Below are positions 39,814 to 49,697 of a DNA stretch of 64,000 bases, in pieces. Origin of the DNA: Cytidiella melzeri (Eukaryota; Basidiomycota; Agaricomycetes; Polyporales; Irpicaceae); contig JABYQR010000011.1 in assembly GCA_022592445.1 (NCBI GenBank), positions 62,001 to 126,000 of the forward strand. Reading direction: 5' to 3'. Below the pieces are notes generated by a model. It ran no database searches. It saw only the letters and a program-made list of their open reading frames with translations, and was not told the origin of the DNA. Made by a program: the position numbers and the translations under genes. Each line of letters opens with the position of its first letter. Position 1 is the stretch's first letter.

Positions 39814-41414
39814 ATGCGCAGCCCTGTCATCGCCTTCGGCATTCTCGCCGCTACAGTCAGCCCAGGTCTTATCGCAGCTGCCCCCACTTCACCGAACCTG
39901 CCTGGCGTTGCCGCCGTCAGTGCCCCCGCATCTGGCGCTGCCGCTTCTGCTCCCAACGGAATCCCCCATGCACCCGCTGGTAGCCCTCTGGGCTTCTTCT
40001 CTGGTCTCGGACAGCACAGGAAGCGCGCAGACGACGCAAACACGGCAGGTGGTAACGCACGCACCGGTAACTCTAACACCGCCAGCGGTGGTAGCGTAGT
40101 CAACAATGCAGACCCTGCCACCACATTGACCAACGACGACGCTAGTAGGTGATTCACTCATAAGTCGTAGACCGTGCTCAACTTTTTTCAGATTTCGGTG
40201 GTGACGCCAATGACAGTATTACGGGTGAGGCAGACGGAGGAGAGGGTGAGGGCAGGGGTCCTGGTGGTAACGCCTACACTGGCAACAGTGGACCGGCTAG
40301 GGGTGGTTCCATTTACAACTCTGCTGGCACTGTTGAGAACACGGACGGAGCAAGTGCGTACCTATTCTTCATCTTCGGTGTGCGACGTTCACACGGAGTG
40401 TGTAGACACCCCCGGATCCGGTGGAACATCAGGAACCGGAGATGCTTTTGCAGGCGATGCCAGGAGGAAGCGTGCACTCAACTCGCAAACTGCTGGTGGT
40501 AACGCCCAGTCTGGTGACTCCAGCAGCACTTCGACTGGCTCTGTCTTCAACGAGGCTGAGGACGATGGCGAAGTCACCAACAACGCTTCCAGTATGTTAA
40601 GCGTTTTACGGGCCCTAGTCATGTCTGATGCTTGTCTGCCCAGATGATTTCGGTACCGGAGAGGAAGACGGTGTTACTCCCGGAGAGTCGTACACTGGTA
40701 ACGCTGTAGGCGGCAATGGCAACAACCGCGGCCCCGGTGGTAATGCCGCCAGTGGTACAGCAGGCTCCTCCAACGGTGGTAACATCGGCAACGAAGGAGG
40801 AACTGTAGATAACACCGATTCTAGTAAGCTTTTATTGTAACCGTGGTTTCACAAGGCTAACTCGGCCTGCTAGATGACGCTGCTGACGGCGGCGTGTCGA
40901 CTAGTGGCAATGCCATCGGTGGAGACGTTGCAAAGCGTGCTTTCGACGCAGAAACTGCCGGTGGTAATGCTCACACCGGAGACTCGTCCGACGTCAATGG
41001 TGGTTCAGTGGCAAACGTTGCCGACGACAACGGCGCGATCGACAACACCGACTCTAGTGAGTAACATTCATGCAATGCTTGTGCTTGTCCGTACTCATCA
41101 TCTCCGTAGGCTTTGGTGGAATGGGAGGTACTACAACCACTGGTGATGCAGAGGGTGGTAACAGCAACGGACGCGGTCCGGGCGGTAACGCCTCCACTGG
41201 CAACTCGGGCAATGCTCGTGGTGGGGCCGTGTCCAACGATGGTGGAGACATTACCAACATGGGTGGCTCCGACCTTGCTGGAGATGGTGGTTCAAGCACT
41301 ACAGGCACTGCCGTTGGCGGTAATGTCGACGGATCGCGTGGCGACGTTGGCAACGACGACAACGGCTTTAACTTTGGCGGTGATGATGAGGATATCAACG
41401 GCATTGACAACTAG
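39814..41414 (+). CDS. secreted Gly/Asn/Ser-rich repeat protein with Kex2-like sites
   Basis: Secreted protein of unknown function made of alternating repeat modules. A signal peptide (MRSPVIAFGILAATVSPGLI, then AAAPTS) opens it. Three A modules each begin just after Lys-Arg (HRKR|ADD, RRKR|ALN, AKR|AFD) and share xxxTAGGNAxxGxSS...GSVxN. Three B modules share GRGPGGNAxTGNSG...RGG or close variants, with NRGPGGNAASG and a GGxxxN tail. They alternate A-B-A-B-A-B, one module per exon. All five introns (40145-40191, 40354-40405, 40592-40643, 40824-40873, 41057-41109) are phase 1 after a split A|xx codon. The inner exons are 162, 186, 180 and 183 bases, all multiples of three. The Lys-Arg spots fit Golgi Kex2 cleavage. 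It could be a processed peptide precursor or a wall protein. Confidence 0.8.
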
Positions 41415-41640
41415 AAGGTGGCTTGCGTATGTCTGTAGTACGCTGTGAGCACTAGCTATTGTAGCGAGCGACATTGCACACTCTCTAGTAATATTCCAGT
41501 TCATTTCATGTTACAATCTCTGTCCGGATGATCCGCGTTCGAGGCGCTTAGGCCAAAGCATTACTTGAACTGGATGTACATCGTCATCCTCACTGGCCAC
41601 TCGTAAGGACTTGCACACTGCCCCCAACAACCGTACGACC

Positions 41641-43092
41641 ATGCGCGACATTCGAAGTGTTGCAAACGAAGTCAAGGACGACGACGACGAGTACAGCTAC
41701 GACGATCTCGACGGCGTAGACCTCGACAGCATCCCAGAGCTCTCAGCCACTCTCCCAGCGTCGTCTGCTCCGGGGCAAACAAATCAACTCACCCAAGATA
41801 CACTTGATAACGCCAGGCAGCAGGGCTCGTCCGCTCGAGCTCTTCTGTCCGGCGATGTCGAGCACGGTACAAATGGGACATTGTCTGCAAGCACTTCAAC
41901 CACATATACCGGCTCCTCCATGAGCCAGCCGGAAGATAGGGAGCGTATTGCCACTCCCTCTACAGATTACGGCGGCGGAGATGATTTCGACGAGAACTTT
42001 TTGAAGGGGTTGGACAATTTGGAGTCCGAGCTACGTTTTCGCGAGACACAACCCAGTAAGTCGTTGACCTTTGCCCCACATCTCGTTCCAAACGATGACT
42101 GGTCTGCAGACACCTCATGCACGCCTCCTATAGCCGCAAATGTCCTAACTCCCACTGATCTTACTGGTATGTCCTTGTCCTTGCTTCAGCTGGCGGACTC
42201 ACTATACCTCATTCGCTAGCCACAACCTCCAGCTGTAGCAAGATAACCACATCGCAGCTTCTGCACGCACAGGGCACGTCCAGTTCTGTGTCGTATACAT
42301 GATTATCATCAAAATGTGCTGACATGCTGACAGGCGAGCAGAAGGAAGCAGGAGCAGGCAGCAGTTCGTCCCAGAAGAGATGCCTAGATGAGCACGAACA
42401 TGGTCCTACCGACGACGAATCAGAGGACATAGTAGCGCCAGCTCAAGCTTCACAGGAACACGAAAACCGGAGTAAGAGGAAAATGAAGCAGCTGATGGAC
42501 GGCTTCGAAGACGAAATGTCGTGTCCTGTGTATGTCTACTACTTGCACTGCTGCGAACCGGCGTGCTAACCGCTCTCGTTTTCAAGCTGCTTCGATCTCT
42601 TGTACGTCTGTACAGCTATGCTTGATCAACCTTGCTAACCAGGGATTTAGTGCATATGCTTATCTCATCATTCCGTGTGGCCATAGTTACTGCGGCGATT
42701 GCGGCCTTGGCTGGATTACGAAGAACGTCAGTGCCCCACTCATTCTCAATGGCCAGCATGTCTTTCTCACATAGCACACAGAAAGATTCACCTCATTGCG
42801 CTGTTTGTCGCACTTCCATCAAAAAACGCGCTCCGTTCATGATAGCGAACCACACGCTGGACAGTGCAGTGCAGAGACATGTAGACGCCCTTCGAGAGAA
42901 CGGAGAGGAAGGGTGGGAAACAGGAGGGGCAAAGCTCTTGGAGTGGACCAACCGGAAAGAGTGAGTAGATCATCGGCTCTGTGTGTTGTCCTTGCTGTGA
43001 CTTATGATTCCACTGGCAGAGAATGGAAAACTGAAGGGAAGAAGCGGTTGAGCGAGGCAATAGCGACCAGACGGAAGAGTCGCAAGAAATGA
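41641..43092 (+). CDS. RING-finger protein, probable E3 ubiquitin ligase
   Basis: Acidic N-terminus (DDDDEYSYDDLDGVDLDSIPEL) with a long Ser/Thr-rich segment, then KRKMKQLMDGFEDEMSCPV|CFDLF, the start of a RING. Joining two introns gives CPVCFDLF...YLIIPCGHSYCGDCGLGWITKN|KDSPHCAVCRTS, a C3HC4-type zinc set (CPVC, CGH, CGDC, CAVC). The C-terminus is helical (LDSAVQRHVDALRENGE...) and ends in a basic tail ATRRKSRKK. RING ligases recruit E2 enzymes to substrates. This one resembles fungal C3HC4 proteins with a short RING and flanking helices, but no further domain is recognised, and the substrate is unknown. ATG 41641 is taken as start because the frame is acidic and open from there; intron positions near 42057-42340 are approximate. 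Confidence 0.78.
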
Positions 43093-43484
43093 GGACTCGT
43101 CAGTCTTAATGCATGCAGGGTCTGTGACTTGTCTGTTGGCCCAATGTTGCAATTTCACCAGTCATAGCTTCGCAAACTCGCAGCGCTTGTCGGATCGTAG
43201 GTAACAGGCCGATAATCTGGATTGGACGGGAAATCGTGTATGACAAGATCATACGCAGTGACAAGATGGCAGAACTACAAGAATAGTGTGACACATCAAA
43301 GAAAGGGGGTTGTTGGACAAGAGATGCTTTTCGTGAATGTTCGTCGTGGGGGCCTAGCGTGATACAGACTGGTCGTACAACAGGAATTGAGTGTGGAATA
43401 GGCATGATGAAACTTCAACTTGCGAGACCAAGCAGCGTCCTGACGCTTCTATCGCCTTGCAAAGAATGGGAAATTGTCGACAAA
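43093..43484. other. convergent intergenic region
   Basis: It lies between the RING gene stop and the stop of the unknown membrane protein gene. It is presumably 3' untranslated sequence of both. No motif was found. Confidence 0.45.
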
Positions 43485-45721
43485 TCACTGGCCGAAGGCG
43501 AGCTGCAGCTTAGCCGATTTGGTAGGAAGCTGAAGTTCTAACAGATACGCGCCGTTAGAGAGGAGGGTAGACTTGACGGGCGGGTGAGAGCGTTCGCCAT
43601 CGATGACCACGTCCAGCGCGGGGGAGGCAGTGACTTGGGGCTTGGCCCATGCAAGGAGAGAAACAATATCACTGCGAGTATCGACTACGAAGTAGGGCTT
43701 TGTGATAGTGGGCGGCTGCCTCGACGGGATTGCAAGGGGTGCGAGGTTGTGCAGAGGCGGGATGACCTCTGGAGAGGTGACGCTCGGATCCTTCTGGTCT
43801 ACCTGATCTTCTTCCTCATCCTCAGCTTCGCAGATCATGGTACTTCCATCCGATACTGTAAGCTCGGAATAAGTGCGCGAGAGCGATTTCTCGTGTGGCA
43901 GACCGTCCGACTCGTCCTGCGGCGTAGTGACCGGCTGAGCTGTATCCAAATTCGGTGTGTCGTCTTCCACAAACTCGACAATCGGCTCTGCACGCTCGGT
44001 TTTGATCGCGCCGGCATCTGCGTGAGTGGTATTACTGGAAAACGTGCACGCAATCCACAAGAGGAGGTTTCCTCCGAAGAAGCCGTAGATCTTGTCTAGC
44101 GCGGGCCTGACGAGCCATGCGACGAATGCCAACAGGAAACGGATGAACCCCGTGCGAGTTGGGTGGGCAATTCTCCTGAGGATCAACGATGCTGCGGTCT
44201 CTGGAGCTTCATCATCCTCTGGCAACTCCTCCTTGGACTCTTGTGGCTCTGGAGACATCGGAGTGAGGGGTTCGAACACCTCTGCCTCTTCGGGTGATGG
44301 CTCAGCAAGCTCTGGGAGGACCTGGAGGATGGAAGGCGGAGGAGAATGGCGCAGGGTGGAAGATGGAGACGAAGTCAGCTTCGTCGCGATCGGCCGGGAT
44401 ACAGGTGGAGGAGACGGTGGCGGCGTCAAGAGGGCGGAGGCTTGGACCTCCTCAACCACCTCCACCTGAGCTGATGCGAACGGCGAGAGTAACGCTAGCG
44501 TCACAGGGCCTTCCTCCTTCGTCGATGCTAGGCTGTAAACGGGAGCGAGAATGCAATGCGCTCCTGGGGCACTGACTCGGATCACCAAATCTTCTCCAGC
44601 TTTCCAAGTACCAACGGCAGATATGGATGAGTTGAGGATAGCCGCGTCGCTGTGCTCGGAGCCGATGATAGCGCGCACTTTGGTATCGGTCAGTCGAACA
44701 TCCGTGCCATGCGTGTACCAGGCTTCGCGTGAGATCGCAATGAAGGACAATGATGTAGGCATGTGTGGGCCGTCTGTGCCTGTGCTTGCCAGAACCGCGA
44801 AGCCCGACTCGAAACTGATAGAGTAGCCCGGTAACACATCCTGGAGAATCTCGCAGCTGGCCTTATCCACGTTGTGCGTCGTGAGGCGAGTGCACTCGTG
44901 TAGGATGAGATCCCCATTCGCCGTGATGCTCAATGCACCTTGGGACGCCTTGAGCAGGAGCGGCTGTGCGCTGACAAGCCGGAAGTTGCTGGGACGCGGG
45001 ACGAGTAACGCAGCGCTTAAGCGTGGCAATGAGAGACCCGAGTACGGGCCTTTGCATTTACTGGATGATGAATGTCAGACATTGATCTCTTTCGAAATTT
45101 GAGACCCCGGACGTACCCATCGGCGTTCAGACTCCAGCAGACCCAGTCCGTGAGCATATCCAGAGTCGCAACGGTGACTGCGCCAGCCCCCGCATACCGA
45201 CTGACGATGTCTCCCTGCTCGAACCTGCAACCTTCAGCGAGAGTGAGCCTGACATCCTTCTCTTGAATGACAAGGTCGCCGTTTTGCCCATACGCTCCGA
45301 GCCACTCAATTGCACCCGACGCACGGACAAGACGGTACGTGAATGAGTACACAGCGCCAAGTCGTGCATTCGTGAGCGTGAGATCAAGCACAACAGCCGT
45401 GTTGTCTCGCTTGTGCGCAATGTTGGATGTCGCGGGGGAAACGACGAAGACCTTCTCGTCGTCGTCGGCGTCTTCCGTTGCTGAGGCCGTCGCTGCGACG
45501 TCGACGTCGGGGTAGCTGAAAGCCAGGGCGTGCCATTCCTTCCCACTTTTGCCTCCGACGGGCAGGTTGGTCCACATTTCGAGACGGCTGCCGTCTTTGC
45601 GAGCACGCTCGTACGCATCGCGAGAGGCGAACGAGGTGGAGAAGCGGAAACTTGCATGACCGCCGGGTACGACAGGCAAGGCTGTCGTCGTCTGCAGAGC
45701 GGGGTTGAACGTGAGAGTCAT
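43485..45721 (-). CDS. conserved basidiomycete-type protein, one hydrophobic segment, unknown function
   Basis: About 725 residues over two exons (intron 45061-45116, phase 2, GTACGT..CAG). The N-terminal exon (MTLTFNPALQTTTALPV ... SFRFSTSFASRDAYERARK) reads like a beta-rich domain. After the intron comes DGKCKGPYSGLSLPRLSAALL, then beta-rich stretches (LPGYSISFESGFAVLAS, VLPGY and VGTWKAGEDLVIRV). A Ser/Pro/Glu-rich linker leads to a membrane-like stretch (GFIRFLLAFVAWLVRPALDKIY, then GNLLLWIACTF). It ends LLELQLPTKSAKLQLAFGQ. I do not recognise the family. The N-terminal strands suggest a carbohydrate-active or wall-associated role, but that is only a guess. The ATG at 45721 starts the frame with no upstream alternative nearby. 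Confidence 0.7.
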
Positions 45722-46406
45722 GGTGAGGAACAGGGAAATGGGATGGAGAAAGTGTTGAAACCGAGGGACTGCCTGAGTCCGTTGCTTGTAGAGTCCTGGA
45801 GAGACTGTTTACAGACGAAATATATCTTTGTCTGCCGTTCGGAAACTTCCTGAAAGGCAATCTGCAGGAACCAGCCAGATTCACGCAGCTGTCCAGGAGG
45901 CAGCAACGAGGACAATGCAGTCGAGTACACGAGGCAGTCGAGGCTCTGGGAGTACCAACAGACTCGGATAAAAGCAGTCCTCTCTTCTATGGACATCAGC
46001 CGCAGTCCTCTCTATGGACATCAGCCTGAATGCCGCTGGAATGTTACCACCCCCCTGCAGGTGCACGATACACACCACCAATCACGGTCAATTGCACCAC
46101 CAAGCAAGGCTTTCGCTGTCCATAGTCTCTGATACACGCCGCGATCGCTCAGATAATGTGCGTCTGTAGCGAGACCGATGGTTTCAACGAAGACAAGGCT
46201 TGCCGCGACTCCCAGGATGATAAGCAGATATTAAGAAAGCATGGCATTATGCCGTTTTAAAACCCTCACAAATCTAAGAATCGATCATCCAGAACAGTGA
46301 GACTCGATTGCAACACTCACGAATGGTTTGTAATAGTACAATCAGGCAGCCCGAGATTTTTGTGACCGTACATGTAAAGCGGACATGGTGTGGGTGACCA
46401 CCAGCT
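45722..46406. repeat. intergenic stretch with short direct repeat
   Basis: Between the unknown protein start and the TRAX stop. A direct duplication lies at 45974-46025: GCAGTCCTCTC(TTC)TATGGACATC is present twice, the second copy lacking three bases. Otherwise no gene is seen. Confidence 0.55.
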
Positions 46407-47506
46407 TCAACTATCGTCATCGCCCTCAGCATGGTCGTCCAGTCGAGGCCTCTTACGTCTCGGCTGCTCTTCGCCAGTCCCCCTACCTGCTGAGCTTGAC
46501 ACCATGGCTGCGATATCGTCTAGCATCTCAGGTGGCAGGTCGTACTCAGAACAGCGCACTGCAATCGCATACGCGGCTATCGAGACAAAATTGGTTACCA
46601 CTGGGATGCACGCGATAAAGAGCCACTGACCATCTTCAATCTTCTGCAATGATTGAGATGTGACGGCCTGCTTTTTCCGCAGTTCCTTGAAATAGGGGGT
46701 AAGGCCTTCAAAGTCTGCAGTAGCGCGCCATCAGGTTTATCGATCTACAAATGCCGTCGTTCTGCGAGAGACACACCTGCTCTGCAGTTTCGTACAAACG
46801 TACAGACTTCACTGGCTTTCGTGCGCCCTCCGCGCTGAGAGATAGCGGATATTGCGTATCGCATCAGCTCTCCAGTCAAGTCTGAAAGTCCCAGGAGGTA
46901 ATCTTCGACGGTGAGGGGAAAATACTATGATATCACGCTGAATGAATCGGCACGACACAATAGTGGACAATGTACGTACCGGGACGCCATGCTCGTCGGA
47001 AAGCGACTGCTGGACCTCGTGAAAGCTGACCAGCTTTCCGGTGTCGAGATAATGCGCAAAGCTCAGAGCCTCGATATATTCTTGCACACCTGGAGAGACA
47101 TTTCTCTGGTATCGCCAGAAGCGATCCCCCTGTACTTCCTCGTGTATGGAGGCAAGTAGTCGTTGTACCTCCTTGAGTTTCTCTCGTCCTCGTGCCGCTG
47201 CTTGTGCCGCTCGAGCGTGGTCGCTGTTGTCCGTCGGTGGTGTCTCATCCTCAGTCATGATTCGGTGTAGTAAGAAGATGACTTTCTTGGATAGATTGGT
47301 GACATCGCGACTGTTCTAGCAGAGGTTTCAGGTGAAGTCGAGAGACAGCCACTGCCATGGAAGAGACAGATATGTGACACACCGCTCTCACCGACCTTGA
47401 TGAGTCTCTCTCTTCTGTCGTTGTGCTCGTCCAGCTCTTCCCTAAAAGTCTCAAACACGGCGGCCATCGCCGTCCTTGACTTGAGACTGGCAGACTGCTC
47501 GGCCAT
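46407..47506 (-). CDS. TSNAX: translin-associated factor X (TRAX)
   Basis: TRAX partners translin in the C3PO endoribonuclease, which trims passenger RNA strands and tRNA pieces. The start MAEQSASLKSRTAMAAVFET leads through an intron to SRDVTNLSKKVIFLLHR. Then comes the helical core: REKLKEVQRLLASIHEEVQG, FWRYQRNVSPGVQEYIEALS, FAHYLDTGKLVSFHEVQ, and VEDYLLGLSDLTGELMRYAI. The acidic residues in QEYIEA and DLTGELM correspond to the metal-binding catalytic sites known for TRAX, so it looks active. The end is KIED|VRCSEYDLPPEMLDDIAAM, followed by an acidic/basic tail. Several short introns were joined. No translin gene lies in the window. Start 47506 is chosen over the in-frame upstream codon because it is the first true ATG. 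Confidence 0.88.
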
Positions 47507-47782
47507 TGATGCGGCAGGGTTGCTGCGCAAGATGTTTAGGATATTGGGCGATGATGAGGCGACCCGCCGTTGCTGCGCACTTGACTATTGGCTACTTAAG
47601 CTATAAATAGCTAGTAACTGTAACAATTTACTTATCCTTGTTTGTTACTGCCCTTATTACTAGGAGGCGCCGATCCTGTACCTTTGTCCATCGTTCTGCA
47701 GCACGTCGCCCTCTCTCGGATTCACCTGTCCCGTAGTCATTCCCACTCATTCCCGTCCGCCCTAGGAACAAACTGCGATAAC
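47507..47782. other. divergent promoter between TRAX and HIT genes
   Basis: 276 bases between two opposite starts. No clear TATA box or RNA is seen. Confidence 0.4.
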
Positions 47783-48933
47783 ATGTCCTTTTCGCCAAAA
47801 CCAGGCTGTCCAATGTGCAGCATTGTCACTTCAGCATTACACGCACCCTCGCACTCTGCACGATCTCCATCCTTCCCTGCTGGCTCAAAGGCTCCAGAAA
47901 TTTTATGGCGCGACGACAATTTCACCATTTATCGCGAACGCGCAAACCCTGTGTCAAGCAAGGGGCACGTAATCATAGCATTCAAGTCCGTCTCCTCTGC
48001 TATGGTACACTTGAACGAACTTGACACTCCTTTCAGCCTACACGTCCCCTCCCTGTATACCCTAGTATGTACTTACAAACTCTTCAAGTCCAAATGAACT
48101 GACTTCAGCACTGTCCTTCTCCTCAGTCAGCTAGTGACGTACCTCTCCTTGTTACCCTCAGAGATCTCTCGCGCAGGCTGCTTGCATCTCTACTGCCCTC
48201 GCATGAGCACGACGATCGACCAAACACTCCGTCAGGCTCTGCGCCACGGTATAATAGGCGAAGTCTTTCGTCCCTACCCACAACCGCCAACGACAACTTC
48301 AGGATAGGTTTCATCACTCCGCCTTTTCGTGATAACAAAATTCCAGTCACCGATCACTTACATGCGCACGCATACATACTTCCCGCTGACCTGCTGGGCT
48401 GGTGGAGGGGTGTGGGCTACAGCAACATGGCGTGGTACGACGTGGATGATCTCATTGCAGAAATTCGGTGCGTTACGTCCGGTCCTGCTTCCCCCAATCC
48501 CTATGCAGCGACTTGCGCTGACGGTGTATACGATGTATGTATGCATGACTTACATGACTGTTTCATTCCACGTAGGGAGGAAACCTCCAACAACCGCGTC
48601 CGCTCTGGTCCGCTACCTCGCCAGACGCCCAGGCCAATTGATCAGGTGCCCGCTGCTGGCGCACGTCAAGGTCTGCCAAACGGCCTCGAGACGACAGAAG
48701 CAGGGCTTGCGATCGCAGACTTGGAAGACTTGGAGCGGAGTCCAGGTGTGCGCCCTCTGGGCAGGCGCGAATCGAGCTCGACTGTGCACTCAGACCATCT
48801 TTCGCTGTTCATCGGGCCCCACTCGGCTGCTGGCGCTGCATTACTCATGAGTTCCGCAAGCGATGGGCGACGCACTCCGAATACTGCAACTCGCCTACTG
48901 TCAACGAACCAGACACCGCCAGTGACTATCTGA
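47783..48933 (+). CDS. HIT-family nucleotide hydrolase-like protein with long Ser-rich tail
   Basis: Histidine-triad fold proteins hydrolyse nucleoside phosphoramidates or dinucleotides. The start MSFSPKPGCPMCSIV has a Cys pair, as in HIT proteins. ILWRDDNFTIYRERANPVSSKGHVIIAF is the N-terminal half, then HVPSLYTL|SASDVPLLVTLRDL. The triad block is DHLHAHAYILPAD (His-x-His-x-His-like). It continues LLGWWRGVGYSNMAWYDVDDLIAEIR. A tail of about 110 residues, Ser/Pro/Arg-rich (DLERSPGVRPLGRRESSS), follows after a second intron. The family is HIT-like, with a shape seen in many basidiomycete genomes. The triad is close to consensus, so catalysis is plausible. Start 47783 is the first ATG before the Cys pair. 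Confidence 0.8.
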
Positions 48934-49697
48934 AAGTAGCGGATAACTGGGTCTGAAGGAAGGCGTCAATGGATTGGAGTAAACCGTTCGCTGTACATTT
49001 CTTTGATCCATGCTGTCTGTTACCGTTATTCTACCTGCACGCACCGCTAATATCCCGCATATCCAGAACATTACCAGGACTTTTGATTTTTTCTCTTCTT
49101 TGCATATACATTCATCAACTGGGTATCGTTGTGCTCTGTGTGTCTACCGTATTTCCCGTGGCCGTACCTGCACCACAAATCTGTCAAGACCGTCTGTGGG
49201 TGAGTAATCGTTCACTTGACATGCTGAAGCACGTATTGACGGTGGATTCATGCCGTAGGTTTAGTATGACTGAGTGACGATCTTCATTCTCTTGCAACAA
49301 TCTGAAGCTGGACGATTCTGAATATTCATAATTGATATAAGGAATCATTTTTCTGAAGTGTAGGGTTTCAAGGGATGCCAACAGGTCAGCCAATTGAAGC
49401 TCCTGGCCCCGACAGACTTGTCAGCCCCACCGAAGCGGCGGCGGCGCCGTCAGTCCGTAAAAGGCAACTCGGCCTTGTGGCGCTGTAGAGACAAGTGCAC
49501 AACTAGTGTCAGCAAAGTGTCAGCCGCGTTGTCGGCAGTTCGAGGTAAGGTTAGCCTTCGCCAGTGGCGGAGGCTGGCTTTACTCCTTACCTTTCAAATT
49601 GGCCGGCAAGGCGTAGCTGACACTCGTCGCACTTTCCATCTCCCACCACCACCATCAAGAACACACTCGCTTAACCGTCACCGTCGCTCTTCTATCC
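48934..49697. other. intergenic stretch
   Basis: A 102-codon hydrophobic frame (48969-49277, +) looks like a chance ORF in AT-rich DNA, with no start context or splice partner. The last 300 bases hold the promoter and leader of the next gene. No RNA or repeat was found. Confidence 0.4.

Noticed and set aside
43106..43405. Minus-strand 99-codon frame between the RING gene and the unknown protein gene
   Set aside because: It sits in the convergent 3' region with no domain features.
48969..49277. Hydrophobic 102-codon frame between HIT and the unknown membrane protein gene
   Set aside because: AT-rich, no homology and no start or splice support; likely chance.
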